From Streptomyces goshikiensis (GTDB taxonomy: Bacteria; Actinomycetota; Actinomycetes; Streptomycetales; Streptomycetaceae), in assembly GCF_014650555.1 (NCBI RefSeq), contig NZ_BMVE01000001.1, positions 186,001 to 250,000 of the forward strand: a DNA stretch of 64,000 bases. Reading direction: 5' to 3'. Each line of letters begins with the position of its first letter. Positions within the stretch are counted from its first letter, which is position 1. The position numbers were made by a program, and so were the translations under genes. Below are positions 25,272-36,940 of this stretch, in pieces. The notes beneath the pieces were generated by a model that saw only the letters and a list, made by a program, of their open reading frames with translations, was not told where the DNA came from and did not search any database.

Positions 25272-25859
25272 ATGACCACACCGCGGGACCTGATGATCAT
25301 CGCCTTGGACGTGGCGCCCGAGCGCCCCGTGGGGCGGGGCGACCTCGCGCTCGCCCTCGCGGGGGCCGAGCTGCTGGACCTCCTGGCGGACCGGACGGCC
25401 ACCCTGGCCGACGACCGCATCGTGCCGGAGCCGGGCCACCGGCCGCCGGCGGCCGACCCGCTGCTGGAAGCGGCCGCGGCGGCGCTGGTGCGCGAGGCGC
25501 CGTACGAGTCGGTCGCGGACTGGCTGTGGCGCCGGGGCCAGGACCTGCCGTCGGCGTATCTGGCCGCCCTGGAGGCCGAGGGCCAGCTCGTCCGGCAACG
25601 CCGCCGCGGACAGCCGACGCTGGCGGACTCCCCCGACCGCCGCCGGGCGGCGGACCGCTGGACCGCGGCCGAACCGGTCCTGGCCTCGCTCGCGGAGGCC
25701 GTCGGGATCGGCACCGCCGAGGAACCTCCGGCCGTGCCGGACGACACGACGGCCACGGTGCTGGCCGCCGTCAACGACGCCCTGATGGAACTCGAAGCCG
25801 TCCGCCAGCGCCGCGCCATCGAAGACGCCGCCTTCGACAACATCTGGCGCGGCAACTAA
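25272..25859 (+). CDS. GPP34 (GOLPH3-like) phosphoprotein family protein
   Basis: A 195-residue, mostly helical protein. TPRDLMIIALD, GRGDLALALAGAELLDLLADRTATLADDRIVP near the N-terminus match the GPP34/GOLPH3 fold as found in Streptomyces; eukaryotic members bind phosphatidylinositol 4-phosphate at Golgi membranes. The beta-hairpin used for membrane binding is not obvious. No signal peptide. It follows the PucR gene by 95 bp in the same direction. Bacterial function is unknown. Confidence 0.8.
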   Translation: MTTPRDLMIIALDVAPERPVGRGDLALALAGAELLDLLADRTATLADDRIVPEPGHRPPAADPLLEAAAAALVREAPYESVADWLWRRGQDLPSAYLAALEAEGQLVRQRRRGQPTLADSPDRRRAADRWTAAEPVLASLAEAVGIGTAEEPPAVPDDTTATVLAAVNDALMELEAVRQRRAIEDAAFDNIWRGN

Positions 25860-25988
25860 CCCCGCCGGGCCGCGCAGCGCCGGGCGCGCGCGGACCGGGG
25901 CGGCGTACGGGCGGCGGGCCCGGGCCGTAGGGCCTGTCCGCCTCGACGGGGCCTCCTCGCCGGGCGCGCGGGCCGGGGCGGCCGTGCG

Positions 25989-26573
25989 TCAGGACGGGGT
26001 GGCGGGTGTCATGGCTTCGGCGGCCTGGCGCATGCCGTCCGTGAGTTCCTCGGCCGTCGCCGCCGACTCGGGGTCGAAGAGCCACTGGATGACCAGCCCG
26101 TTCAGCAGCGCCTGGTAGAACGCGCCGAGGGTGCGGACCTCCCGCTCCGTGATCCCCTCCTCCGGCCGCCCGGTGAACATGGCGATCAGCCCCCGCCGCC
26201 CCTCCCCCTGCGAGCCGGCCAGCAGCGTCCGCAGCTCCGGCAGCCGGTCGCCGCTCAGCGCGACCTCCATGCTCGCCGCCCAGACCGGCCCGGCCCCGGC
26301 GGCGTGCTGGGAGAGCACGCCGTCCCAGACCTGGCGGAACCGCTCCAGCGAGCCGCCCTCGCCGTCGACGCCGGTCTTGAAGACCTCCCCCCACTCCTCC
26401 ATGAGCTCGGTGAACGCCTGCGTGAGCAGCGCGTCCTTCGAGCCGTAGTGGTAGCCGATGGACGCCAGATTGGCGCCGGAGGCCTTGACGATGTCGCGCG
26501 CCGTCGTGCGCACGAACCCCTTCTCGACCAGGCACTTCTTCGCGCCTTCGAGCAGATCTTCTCGGTGTCCCAT
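25989..26573 (-). CDS. TetR family repressor of the adjacent MFS gene
   Basis: A 194-residue regulator. The helix-turn-helix at about 8-55 reads EGAKKCLVEKGFVRTTARDIVKASGANLASIGYHYGSKDALL. The C-terminal part (EWGEVFKTGVDG, QVWDGVLSQHA) is a TetR ligand domain with a long helix pair. Divergent from an MFS efflux gene with about 90 bp between; a 10-bp inverted repeat lies in that gap. The usual reading is self-repression plus repression of the pump until its drug ligand binds. Confidence 0.9.
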   Translation of the reverse strand: MGHREDLLEGAKKCLVEKGFVRTTARDIVKASGANLASIGYHYGSKDALLTQAFTELMEEWGEVFKTGVDGEGGSLERFRQVWDGVLSQHAAGAGPVWAASMEVALSGDRLPELRTLLAGSQGEGRRGLIAMFTGRPEEGITEREVRTLGAFYQALLNGLVIQWLFDPESAATAEELTDGMRQAAEAMTPATPS

Positions 26574-26590
26574 GTCCGCAGCCTAGCAAG

Positions 26591-26650
26591 ACAAGCGTCA
26601 CAGACGCACGTTCCATACGCTCGTACTAGACAGACGTTTATGACGCTTGT
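26591..26650. promoter_or_regulatory. Paired inverted operator-like elements between TetR and MFS genes
   Basis: ACAAGCGTCA (26591-26600) and TGACGCTTGT (26641-26650) are exact reverse complements 40 bp apart. Extending inward, both copies fit CGTYTRTGACGCTTGT, so they are two inverted copies of a 16-bp element, one near each divergent start codon. Confidence 0.6.
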
Positions 26651-26662
26651 ACATTGCTGCTC

Positions 26663-28231
26663 ATGACGAACCCCGCGAACTCCGCGAACTCCGGGAACCC
26701 CGCCACGCGCCTCGCCGGCCGCCGGGAATGGACCGCCTTCACCGTCCTCCTGCTGCCCCTGCTCCTGGTCTCGATGGACGTCTCCGTCCTCTACTTCGCC
26801 ATCCCCGCCATCACCGGGGAGCTCGACCCCAGCGCCACCCAGCAGCTCTGGATCTTCGACAGCTACGCCTTCGCCCTCTCCGGCCTGCTGATCACGATGG
26901 GTTCCCTCGGCGACCGGATCGGCCGCCGCAGGCTCCTGCTGGCCGGCGCCGCCGCGTTCGGGCTCGCCTCCGTCGGCGCCGCCTACGCCACCAGCGCCGA
27001 GATGCTCATCGCGGCCCGCGTCCTGCTCGGCATCGGCGGCGCGACCCTGATGCCCTCCACCCTCGCCCTGGTGCGCAACCTCTTCCAGGACGCCCGCCAG
27101 CGCGGCAAGGCCATCGCCCTCTGGTCCGGCGCCATGACCGGCGGCATCGCCCTCGGCTCGGTCATGAGCGGACTGATGCTGAACCACTTCTGGTGGGGTT
27201 CCGTCTTCCTGATCAACGTCCCCGCGATGCTGCTCCTGCTCGTCCTGGTCCCGGTCCTGGTCCCGGAGTTCAAGGACCCGGCCCCCGGCCGCTTCGACCT
27301 GCTGAGCGTCCCGCTGTCCACGGCCGCCGTGCTGCCCCTCGTCTACGGGCTCAAGGAGATCGCCGCCGAGGGCTTCGAGCCGCTCTACCTGGGCTGCCTC
27401 GCCGTCGGCCTGGCCTTCGGGTACCTCTTCGTCCGCCGCCAGCGCACCCGTGAGGACGCCATGGTCAGCCGGGCCCTGTTCCAGGGCCGCGGTTTCGGGT
27501 CCGGCATCGCGCTGAACACGGTCGCCGCCTTCGCCATGATGGGCTCGGCCTACTTCACCACCCAGTACCTGCAGTCGGTCCTCGCCATGGGCACCCTGGA
27601 AGCCGCCCTGTGGAGCCTGGCCCCGTCCCTCGTCATCGGCGCCGCCGCCCCCGCCGGCGCGGCCCTGGCCCAGAAGGTCGACCGGGCCTACGTCATCGCC
27701 GGCGGCTTCGCCCTCGCCGCGGCCGGGTTCGCCCTGATCGGCCTGGTCGGTACGGATTCCCTCTGGCTCCTGCTGACCGGCGCGGGAGTGCTCGCCTCCG
27801 GGATCGTCACCGTGATGTCCCTGGTCGGCGACATGGCCCTGGGCTCGGCCCCCGCCGAGAAGGCCGGCTCGGCGGCCTCCCTGCTGGAGACGGGGCAGGA
27901 GTTCGGCGGCGCCCTCGGCATGGCGCTCCTCGGCAGCCTCGGCACCGCGGTCTACCGGAGCGACCTGGCGGGGCAGGAGCCGGCGGTACGGGAGACCCTG
28001 GGCGGCGCGGTCGCCACGGCCCGGGGGCTCGGCGGGGAGACGGGCGAGCGGGTGCTGGACCTGGCCCGCGAGGCCTTCGTCCACGGAATGCAGTACGCCG
28101 CCTGGGGCGGAACGGTCCTGCTGCTCGGAGCGGCTCTGCTCGCCGCGTCGGCGCTGCGCGGCGCCGGGAGCCCGGCTCCGCTCGCGGGGGAACCGGAACC
28201 GGCCCCCACCCCTTCGGCCCTGGCCGGCTGA
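26663..28231 (+). CDS. MFS drug efflux transporter, DHA2 (14-TMS) type
   Basis: A 522-residue membrane protein with about 14 helices. Motifs: LLVSMDVSVLYFAIPAI (helix 1, DHA2 motif D1), the loop 2-3 motif GSLGDRIGRRRLLLAG, LLGIGGATLMPSTLALVRN (motif B) and GAMTGGIALGSVMSG (motif C). This is the EmrB/QacA family of proton-coupled multidrug exporters. The ATG at 26663 is used; a TTG nine bases upstream is possible, and neither has a clear ribosome binding site, so a leaderless mRNA is plausible. Controlled probably by the divergent TetR. Confidence 0.92.
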   Translation: MTNPANSANSGNPATRLAGRREWTAFTVLLLPLLLVSMDVSVLYFAIPAITGELDPSATQQLWIFDSYAFALSGLLITMGSLGDRIGRRRLLLAGAAAFGLASVGAAYATSAEMLIAARVLLGIGGATLMPSTLALVRNLFQDARQRGKAIALWSGAMTGGIALGSVMSGLMLNHFWWGSVFLINVPAMLLLLVLVPVLVPEFKDPAPGRFDLLSVPLSTAAVLPLVYGLKEIAAEGFEPLYLGCLAVGLAFGYLFVRRQRTREDAMVSRALFQGRGFGSGIALNTVAAFAMMGSAYFTTQYLQSVLAMGTLEAALWSLAPSLVIGAAAPAGAALAQKVDRAYVIAGGFALAAAGFALIGLVGTDSLWLLLTGAGVLASGIVTVMSLVGDMALGSAPAEKAGSAASLLETGQEFGGALGMALLGSLGTAVYRSDLAGQEPAVRETLGGAVATARGLGGETGERVLDLAREAFVHGMQYAAWGGTVLLLGAALLAASALRGAGSPAPLAGEPEPAPTPSALAG

Positions 28232-28256
28232 TCGGCGTACGCCGCACCCAAGACGA

Positions 28257-28284
28257 AAGGGCCCGGGGTTTCCCCCGGGCCCTT
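28257..28284. terminator. Terminator between MFS gene and serA
   Basis: AAGGGCCCGGGG (28257-28268) and CCCCGGGCCCTT (28273-28284) form a perfect 12-bp stem with a 4-base loop between two converging genes, so it can serve both. Confidence 0.8.
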
Positions 28285-28302
28285 CGCCGTGTTCGCGACC
28301 GG

Positions 28303-29892
28303 TCAGCCGAGGCTGACGCTGCGCGCCGAGACGGCGCCGATCTCGGCCGCGATGTCCGCGAGGACACCCGCCGGGACCTCGGCGTCGACGGTGAGGACGC
28401 CGAGCGCCTCGCCGCCCTCCTCGGCGCGGGCGACCTGCATGCCCGCGATGTTCAGGCCGGCCTCGCCGAGGAAGCGGCCGACGGTGCCGACGACACCCGG
28501 CCGGTCGGCGTAGCGCAGCACGATCATCTGCTCGGCGAGCGCGAGGTCGAGGTCGTACTCGCCGATGCCCACGATCTTCTGAAGGTGCTTCGGGCCCGCG
28601 AGCGTACCGGAGACCGAGACCTCCTGGCCGTCCGACAGGGTGCCGCGGACGGTCACCACGTTGCGGTGGTCCGGGGACTCCGAGCTGGTCGTCAGGCGCA
28701 CCTCGACACCGCGCTCCTGCGCGAACAGCGGGGCGTTGACGTAGGAGACCGTCTCGTCGACGACGTCCTCGAAGACACCCTTGAGCGCGGAGAGTTCGAG
28801 CACCTTCACGTCGTGCTGGGTGATCTCGCCGTAGACCTCGACGTCGAGGCGGACCGCGACCTCGCCCGCGAGGGCGGTGAAGATGCGGCCGAGCTTCTCG
28901 GCGAGCGGCAGGCCCGGACGGACGTCCTCGGCGATGACGCCGCCCTGGACGTTGACCGCGTCGGGCACGAGCTCACCGGCGAGGGCGAGGCGCACCGACT
29001 TGGCGACCGAGACACCGGCCTTCTCCTGGGCCTCGTCCGTGGACGCGCCGAGGTGCGGGGTGCAGACGACCTGGTCGAGCTCGAAGAGCGGGGAGTCCGT
29101 GCAGGGCTCCTTCGCGTATACGTCCAGACCGGCGCCGGCGACCCGGCCCTCCTTGATGGCCGTGTACAGCGCGGCCTCGTCCACGATCCCGCCGCGGGCG
29201 GCGTTGACGATGCGGACGGACGGCTTCACCTTGTGCAGCGCCTCGTCCCCGATGAGACCGAGGGTCTCGGGGGTCTTGGGCAGGTGCACGGTGATGAAGT
29301 CGGCGACCTCCAGCAGCTCGTCCAGCGTCAGCATCTTGACGCCCATCTGGGCGGCGCGCGCGGGCTGTACGTAGGGGTCGTAGGCGACGACCTTCATGCC
29401 GAAGGCCGACATGCGCTGGGCGACCAGGACGCCGATGCGGCCGAGTCCGACGACGCCGAGGGTCTTCTCGCTGAGCTCGACACCCGTGTACTTGTTCCGC
29501 TTCCACTCACCGTTCTTCAGGGCGGTGTTGGCCTGCGGGATGTTGCGGGCGGTGGCGACGAGCAGGCCGCAGGCGAGCTCGGCGGCCGTGACGATGTTGG
29601 AGGTCGGAGCGTTCACGACCATCACGCCGGCCTTGGTGGCGGACGAGACGTCGACGTTGTCCAGACCGACACCGGCGCGGGCGACGACCTTCAGCTTCTT
29701 GGCGGCGGCGATGGCCTCGGCGTCGACCTTGGTCGCGGAGCGGACCAGGATCGCGTCGACGTCCACGATCGCGGGGAGCAGTTCGGCGCGGTCGGCGCCG
29801 TTGCAGTGCCGGATCTCGAAGTCCGGCCCGAGCGCCTCGACGGTGGCGGGCGACAGCTCTTCGGCGATGAGTACGACAGGTTTCGAGCTCAC
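28303..29892 (-). CDS. serA: D-3-phosphoglycerate dehydrogenase
   Basis: A 529-residue enzyme opening serine biosynthesis. Domains: substrate and NAD binding (LGVVGLGRIGVLVAQRMSAFGM, RIVNAARGGIVDEAAL with the catalytic Arg, PHLGASTDEAQEKAG with the catalytic His), the intervening ASB domain (about 315-450), and a C-terminal ACT domain (YADRPGVVGTVGRFLGEAGLNIAGMQV) for serine feedback. The long actinobacterial type 1 form. Start is GTG 29892 (SSKPVVLIAEEL). It is 284 bp downstream of ilvC and possibly separately transcribed. Confidence 0.95.
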   Translation of the reverse strand: MSSKPVVLIAEELSPATVEALGPDFEIRHCNGADRAELLPAIVDVDAILVRSATKVDAEAIAAAKKLKVVARAGVGLDNVDVSSATKAGVMVVNAPTSNIVTAAELACGLLVATARNIPQANTALKNGEWKRNKYTGVELSEKTLGVVGLGRIGVLVAQRMSAFGMKVVAYDPYVQPARAAQMGVKMLTLDELLEVADFITVHLPKTPETLGLIGDEALHKVKPSVRIVNAARGGIVDEAALYTAIKEGRVAGAGLDVYAKEPCTDSPLFELDQVVCTPHLGASTDEAQEKAGVSVAKSVRLALAGELVPDAVNVQGGVIAEDVRPGLPLAEKLGRIFTALAGEVAVRLDVEVYGEITQHDVKVLELSALKGVFEDVVDETVSYVNAPLFAQERGVEVRLTTSSESPDHRNVVTVRGTLSDGQEVSVSGTLAGPKHLQKIVGIGEYDLDLALAEQMIVLRYADRPGVVGTVGRFLGEAGLNIAGMQVARAEEGGEALGVLTVDAEVPAGVLADIAAEIGAVSARSVSLG

Positions 29893-30138
29893 GTGGGTCC
29901 TCACAAGTCCAGTGCGGACGGCCGTCCCGACGGCCGCAGGCGGTGGAGGGGGTAGCCGCGTGGAAGACGCACGACACTGTGGGCCTGACGCGTTTGTGTT
30001 GAGCAGTGTAGTAGCGGATTCCGTGCGGAATTCCGCCTGTCCGGAAGGATCACCCGTCCGGGGTTGGCCGGGGTGGACAAGCCGCGCTTTCGGAGCTCGC
30101 CGATCCGGCCGGTCAGGCCTGGCTGGCCGATGCGCGGC

Positions 30139-30165
30139 GGGGCCGGGACTCGCCGTCCCGGCCCC
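30139..30165 (-). terminator. ilvC terminator
   Basis: GGGGCCGGGAC (30139-30149) and GTCCCGGCCCC (30155-30165) form a perfect 11-bp stem with a 5-base loop, 11 bp past the ilvC stop. The remaining 246 bp up to serA hold no gene I recognise. Confidence 0.78.
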
Positions 30166-30176
30166 GTCGCGGTCGA

Positions 30177-31853
<1,677 letters not shown>

Positions 31854-33740
31854 TCAGTCGTCTTCGTTGTCGCCGAAGTCGGGACGGACGCCCCGGGCTG
31901 CCATGACCTCGTCGTTGGAGGTGCCGGCGGCGACCATCGGCCACACCATGGCGTCCTCGTGGACGATGAAGTCGACGACCACCGTACGGTCGTTGATGGC
32001 GTTGGCCTCGGCGATGACCTTGTCCAGGTCGGCCGGGTCCTCGCAGCGCAGCGCGACGCAGCCCATGGCCTCGGCCAGCTTGACGAAGTCGGGGACGCGG
32101 GTGCCCTTGCGGGGGGAGGCGGACTCGCCGAGCTGGGAGCCGACGGTGTCGTGGCCGGTCTCGTCCGCGTGCAGCACGGTGTTGGAGTACCGCTGGTTGT
32201 AGAACAGGGTCTGCCACTGGCGGACCATGCCCAGGGCGCCGTTGTTGATGATCGCGACCTTGATCGGGATGTTGTTCAGCGCGCAGGTGACCAGTTCCTG
32301 ATTGGTCATCTGGAAACAGCCGTCGCCGTCGATCGCCCAGACCGTGCGGTCCGGCCGGCCGACCTTGGCGCCCATCGCGGCCGGGACCGCGTAGCCCATG
32401 GTTCCGGCGCCGCCGGAGTTCAGCCAGGTGCGCGGCTCTTCGTAGTTGACGAAGTGCGAGGCCCACATCTGGTGCTGGCCGACGCCGGCCGCGTAGACGG
32501 TGCCCTCGGGCGCCAGCTGTCCGATGCGCTCGATGACCTGCTGGGGCGAGAGCATGCCGTCGTCGGGCAGGTCGTAGCCCAGCGGGTACGTGTCGCGCCA
32601 GCGGGTGAGGTCCCTCCACCAGGCGGAGTAGTCGCCGGCGTTGCCCTCGGTGTGCTCCGCCTGGACGGCCTGGATCAGGTCGGCGATGACCTCGCGGGCG
32701 TCGCCGACGATCGGGACGTCGACCGCGCGGTTCTTGCCGATCTCGGCCGGGTCGATGTCCGCGTGGATGATCTTCGCGAAGGGGGCGAAGCTGTCGAGCT
32801 TGCCGGTGACGCGGTCGTCGAAGCGGGTGCCGAGCGCGATCAGCAGGTCCGACTTCTGCAGGGCGGTCACGGCGGTGACCGCGCCGTGCATGCCGGGCAT
32901 GCCCACGTGCAGCGGGTGGCTGTCGGGGAAGGAGCCGAGCGCCATCAGGGTGGTGGTGACCGGGACGCCGGTCAGCTCGGCGAGGACCTTGAGCTCGGCG
33001 GTCGCGCCGGACTTCATGACGCCGCCGCCGACGTACAGGACGGGGCGCTTGGCCTGGCTGATGAGCTTGGCGGCCTCGCGGATCTGCTTGGCGTGCGGCT
33101 TGGTGACCGGCCGGTAGCCGGGGAGGTCCTGCGTCGGCGGCCAGCTGAAGACGGTCTTCGCCTGGAGGGCGTCCTTGGCGATGTCGACCAGGACCGGGCC
33201 GGGGCGGCCGGTCGAGGCGATGTGGAAGGCCTCGGCGATCGTCCGCGGGATGTCCTCGGCCTTGGTGACCAGGAAGTTGTGCTTGGTGATCGGCATGGTG
33301 ATGCCGACGATGTCCGCCTCCTGGAAGGCGTCGGTGCCGATCGCCTTGGAGGAGACCTGACCGGTGATCGCGACCAGCGGGACGGAGTCCATGTGCGCGT
33401 CGGCGATCGGGGTGACCAGGTTGGTGGCGCCGGGGCCCGAGGTGGCCATGCAGACGCCGACCTTGCCGGTGGCCTGGGCGTATCCGGTGGCCGCGTGGCC
33501 CGCGCCCTGCTCGTGGCGGACCAGGATGTGACGGACCTTCTTGCTGTCCATCATCGGGTCGTACGCGGGGAGGATGGCGCCGCCCGGAATGCCGAAGACG
33601 GTGTCGCACCCCACCTCTTCGAGAGAGCGGATGAGGGACTGCGCGCCCGTGACGTGCTCAACTGCGGCGGCCTGGGCTCCGCCGGAACGGGGCCGCGGCT
33701 GCGGATGGTGGGCCCCGGTGGCCTGCTCGGTCATCTGCAT
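31854..33740 (-). CDS. ilvB: Acetolactate synthase large (catalytic) subunit
   Basis: A 628-residue ThDP enzyme making acetolactate or acetohydroxybutyrate. [14 protein letters not shown], the activating Glu in [21 protein letters not shown], the central FAD-binding domain ([11 protein letters not shown]), and the ThDP-Mg motif [29 protein letters not shown] are intact. Starts MQMTEQ at 33740 or MTEQ at 33734 cannot be separated. Preceded by a leader peptide and attenuator. Gln/Pro/Arg-rich N-terminal tail of about 30 residues is outside the catalytic core. Confidence 0.95.
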   Translation of the reverse strand: MQMTEQATGAHHPQPRPRSGGAQAAAVEHVTGAQSLIRSLEEVGCDTVFGIPGGAILPAYDPMMDSKKVRHILVRHEQGAGHAATGYAQATGKVGVCMATSGPGATNLVTPIADAHMDSVPLVAITGQVSSKAIGTDAFQEADIVGITMPITKHNFLVTKAEDIPRTIAEAFHIASTGRPGPVLVDIAKDALQAKTVFSWPPTQDLPGYRPVTKPHAKQIREAAKLISQAKRPVLYVGGGVMKSGATAELKVLAELTGVPVTTTLMALGSFPDSHPLHVGMPGMHGAVTAVTALQKSDLLIALGTRFDDRVTGKLDSFAPFAKIIHADIDPAEIGKNRAVDVPIVGDAREVIADLIQAVQAEHTEGNAGDYSAWWRDLTRWRDTYPLGYDLPDDGMLSPQQVIERIGQLAPEGTVYAAGVGQHQMWASHFVNYEEPRTWLNSGGAGTMGYAVPAAMGAKVGRPDRTVWAIDGDGCFQMTNQELVTCALNNIPIKVAIINNGALGMVRQWQTLFYNQRYSNTVLHADETGHDTVGSQLGESASPRKGTRVPDFVKLAEAMGCVALRCEDPADLDKVIAEANAINDRTVVVDFIVHEDAMVWPMVAAGTSNDEVMAARGVRPDFGDNEDD

Positions 33741-33807
33741 TCTCTTCTCGAAGCTGAAGGTGTGATGCTGAGGGTTTTGCGAGGTTTCTGCGGTGTGCCA
33801 GTGCAAC

Positions 33808-33841
33808 AAAAAACCCCTCGTGCCAGGAGGCAAGCGAGGGG
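33808..33841 (-). terminator. ilvB attenuator terminator
   Basis: On the minus strand CCCCTCG pairs with CGAGGGG, with inner TGCC/GGCA, then TTTTTT (33808-33813), a rare true T run in this genome. It lies between the leader peptide and ilvB. Segment 33842-33851, directly abutting the stem, is complementary over 10 bp to 33888-33897 in the last leader codons, giving the alternative pairing expected of ribosome-mediated attenuation. Confidence 0.85.
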
Positions 33842-33883
33842 AGCGCGTCGGTGTTGTGGAGCGGGGCCGTGCAGGACCCAGCT

Positions 33884-33925
33884 TCAGCCGACGCGCTTTC
33901 CAAGTACGAGAATTCGGGTGCGCAT
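33884..33925 (-). CDS. ilvB leader peptide
   Basis: Thirteen codons starting at ATG 33925 after a strong GGAGGGAGGG. The product is [13 protein letters not shown]: Ile, Leu, Val, Leu and Val make up five of 13 residues, all products or relatives of the pathway. Slow translation when branched-chain aminoacyl-tRNAs are short would disturb the 10-bp pairing with 33842-33851 and so the terminator at 33808-33841. Leaders of this sequence type in front of ilvB are known from Streptomyces. Confidence 0.88.
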   Translation of the reverse strand: MRTRILVLGKRVG

Positions 33926-33958
33926 GGCACTGACCCTCCCTCCGGCGGGAGGTGGATG

Positions 33959-36940
33959 TCAAGTGGGTGGGACGGGCGTCTCATTATGTGAGCCTCTGCG
34001 GATGGCCATCGATCCCCCGGGGGAACCACCGGCCAAGGCGGGTTGGGCCGCTCCGCCCGGTACTGGGAACGTACTCCTCACGAGCGCGCGGCGCAGCCTG
34101 TACTCGTCGAGAGGTCCGGAGAAGGCCAGCCCCTGTCCGTGGGTGCACCCCATCGCGCGGAGCGCCATCACCTGTTCGGGGAGATCCACCCCGTCGGCCA
34201 CGGACTGCATGCCGAGGTCGTTTGCGATGCGCAACAATCCGGCCGTGATCTTGTGGAGCCGGGCGGATTCGACCACGCCTTCGACCAGGCCACGGTCCAG
34301 CTTGAGGATGTCCACGGGGAGCCGGCGCAGGGCGCTGATGGCCGCGTAGCCGCTGCCGAAGCCGTCCAGGGCGATCCGGACGCCGAGCCGGCGCAAGGCC
34401 GCCAGACGGCGCTCCAGCTCGTCGAAGGGGACTCTGGGGTCGCTGTCCGCCAGCTCGATCACCAGGGCCCCGGAGGGCAGCCCGTGCCGGTTCAGCAGGG
34501 CTTCCACGGAGGCCGTCGGAACGGCCCGGTCCAGCAGCCGCTGGGCGGTCATCCGGACGGCGACCGGGACGTCGTGCCCGACCCGGTGCCGCTCGGCGGC
34601 ATGGCCGACGGCCTCCTCCAGGATCCAGCGCCCCAGCTCGGCGGCGCGCGCGGTGTCCGGGCCGCCACCGGCGCCGCCCGCGCCCGGGCCCGCGCCGCCG
34701 CGCGCATCGCGGCCCGGGGCCTGCTCGCGGCCGTGCGCGAAGGAGGCCTCGCTGTGTTCGGCCACCCGGAGGAATTCCGCCGGGGTGAACAGGATCCCCT
34801 GCGCCGAGCGCCACCGGGCCTGCGCGGCCACCGCCGTCACCTCCCCGGTGGCCAGCGAGACCACGGGCTGGTGCAGCAGGGCGAACTCCCCCTCATGGAG
34901 CGCGGTGCGCAGGCGCCCCGCCAGCTCGGCCTTGCGGGCGACCTCGGCCTGCATCTGCGGCGCGTACAGCTCGACGCGGTCCTTGCCGCCCGCCTTGGCC
35001 CGGTACATCGCGAGATCCGCGTTGCGCATCAGGTCCGAAGGGGTGATGCCGGGGTCCGCGAAGGCGACGCCGATGCTGGCGGCGACCCGGACCTCACTGC
35101 CCGCGATCCGGTACGGCTGGGACAGGGTGGTGCGCAGCCGGTCGGCGATCTCGTGGACCTGGTACTCGCGGGCGCTGCGGTCGCGGCTGCCGTCGCCGAG
35201 GATCAGGGCGGCGAACTCGTCCCCGCCGAGGCGGGCGGCGGTGTCCCCGGCCCGGACGGAGTCCTGGAGGCGGCGCGCGGCCTCGACGAGCAGCTCGTCC
35301 CCCGCCTGGTGGCCGATGGTGTCGTTGACCGCCTTGAACCCGTCGAGGTCGATGAAGAGGACGGCGGTGCTGTGGTCCCCGGCCCGGCGGCCGGTCAGGG
35401 CCTGGCGGACGCGGCGGGTGAACAGCGCCCGGTTGGGCAGGTCGGTCAGCGGGTCGTGCTCGGCGCTGTGCTGGAGCTGCGCCTGGAGGCGGACGCGCTC
35501 GGTGACGTCCCGGCTGTTGAGGATGAGGCCGCCCTGGTGGCGGTTGACGGTGGACTCCACGTTCAGCCACTCGCCGCCGCCGGACTTGAACCGGCACTCG
35601 ATGCGGGTGGTGGGCTCCTCGGTGGGCGGGGCGGCGAGGAAGCGGCGTACCTCGTGGACCACGCGGCCGAGGTCCTCCGGGTGGATCAGGGAGGCGAGCT
35701 CGCTGCCGACCAGCTCCTCCGCCTCGCGGCCGTAGACCCCGGCGGCGGCGGGGCTGACGTAGTGCAGCGTTCCGGTGGGCGCGGCGATCATGATGACATC
35801 GCTGGAGCCCTGGACCAGGGAGCGGAAGTGGTTCTCCTTCTGGGCCAGTTCCTGGGTCAGCGCGATGTTGTCGAGCAGCATGATGCCCTGCCGGATGACG
35901 AGTGCGAGCACGACCGTGCACCCCGTGAAGACGACCATCCGGTCGACCTTGCGGCCGTCCACGACGTTGTAGAGGATCCCGAGGGTGCAGACGGCGGCCG
36001 CGAGGTACGGGGTGAGGGCGGGCAGCGAGCCGGTGATGGGGCGGCTGTGCGGGCGCTCCGCGGGCGGGTGCGGGGCGGCGGGCGGGAGCGGGTGCAGCCG
36101 CCGGGCGCCCCACGGCGCGTACGCGAGCAGCAGCGAGCCGGCGAACCAGCCGGCGTCGAGCAGCTGTCCGGACTGGTAGCCGTCGCTGAGCAGCGGCGAG
36201 GTGAACAGGGCGTCGCTGAGCACGGTCAGGGCGAGGGCCGCGATGGCGGTGTTGACGGCGGAGCGGTTGCCCTCGGAGCGCCGGAAGTGCAGCACCAGGA
36301 CCATCGAGACGAGCGCGATGTCCAGGAGCGGGTACGCGAGGGAGATCGCGGCGCTCGGGACGCTGCCGGTGGCGCCGGACTGGGCGGTCCGCGCCGCGTT
36401 GGCGAGGGCCAGGCTCCAGGAGAGGGTGAGCAGGGAGCCGCCGATGAGCCAGGAGTCGAGGCCGAGGCACACCCACCCGGCGCGCGTCACGGGGCGTTTG
36501 GCGAGGACGAGCAGGCCGACGATGGCGGGCGGCGCGAAGCAGAGGAAGGCGAAGTCGGCGAGCGAGGGCTTGGGCACCGGTTCGCCGAGGACCACCTCGT
36601 ACCAGCCCCAGACGGCGTTGCCGCAGGCGCCCATGAGGGAGGAGAACGCGAAGAGCAGCCAGGCGGGGCGCTCACGCCGGTCGATGGACCGGGCGTAGGA
36701 GTAGCAGGAGACGGCTGCGAGTATCCCGGCCGCGCTGAGCCCGAAGTCGCCCATGATCTCGGCGATTTCACTGGAGCCCCAGCCGAGGGCGGCTCCGACG
36801 GCGTATCCGCCGCAGATGAGTGCGAGGAGCAGTTGCGCCGCCAGGCTCCGGCCGCCGCTCTCGGCGGGCGGCCGGGTCAGGAGCGCGGCCCCCGGGGCGC
36901 TCACCGGCCCCCCTCGCTGGCTTGTTTCGGCGCACTCCAT
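33959..36940 (-). CDS. cdgE: CdgE: membrane PAS-GGDEF protein with degenerate EAL domain
   Basis: A 993-residue protein. About eight N-terminal membrane helices (35-360), a PAS domain (375-485), GGDEF (500-670; motif GGDEF at 572-576 with RAGD I-site before it) and a C-terminal EAL-like domain. The GGDEF half looks active and product-inhibited. The EAL half lacks key residues: EAL-RW reads AAQARW (about 705-710), DDFGTG reads DGFGSG, AEGVE reads ADGVD, and a Gly-rich insertion interrupts it. ATG 36940 with GGAGG is preferred to ATG 36982, which has no ribosome binding site. Name from recalled S. coelicolor SCO5511. Likely a diguanylate cyclase in development. Confidence 0.88.
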   Translation of the reverse strand: MECAETSQRGGPVSAPGAALLTRPPAESGGRSLAAQLLLALICGGYAVGAALGWGSSEIAEIMGDFGLSAAGILAAVSCYSYARSIDRRERPAWLLFAFSSLMGACGNAVWGWYEVVLGEPVPKPSLADFAFLCFAPPAIVGLLVLAKRPVTRAGWVCLGLDSWLIGGSLLTLSWSLALANAARTAQSGATGSVPSAAISLAYPLLDIALVSMVLVLHFRRSEGNRSAVNTAIAALALTVLSDALFTSPLLSDGYQSGQLLDAGWFAGSLLLAYAPWGARRLHPLPPAAPHPPAERPHSRPITGSLPALTPYLAAAVCTLGILYNVVDGRKVDRMVVFTGCTVVLALVIRQGIMLLDNIALTQELAQKENHFRSLVQGSSDVIMIAAPTGTLHYVSPAAAGVYGREAEELVGSELASLIHPEDLGRVVHEVRRFLAAPPTEEPTTRIECRFKSGGGEWLNVESTVNRHQGGLILNSRDVTERVRLQAQLQHSAEHDPLTDLPNRALFTRRVRQALTGRRAGDHSTAVLFIDLDGFKAVNDTIGHQAGDELLVEAARRLQDSVRAGDTAARLGGDEFAALILGDGSRDRSAREYQVHEIADRLRTTLSQPYRIAGSEVRVAASIGVAFADPGITPSDLMRNADLAMYRAKAGGKDRVELYAPQMQAEVARKAELAGRLRTALHEGEFALLHQPVVSLATGEVTAVAAQARWRSAQGILFTPAEFLRVAEHSEASFAHGREQAPGRDARGGAGPGAGGAGGGPDTARAAELGRWILEEAVGHAAERHRVGHDVPVAVRMTAQRLLDRAVPTASVEALLNRHGLPSGALVIELADSDPRVPFDELERRLAALRRLGVRIALDGFGSGYAAISALRRLPVDILKLDRGLVEGVVESARLHKITAGLLRIANDLGMQSVADGVDLPEQVMALRAMGCTHGQGLAFSGPLDEYRLRRALVRSTFPVPGGAAQPALAGGSPGGSMAIRRGSHNETPVPPT

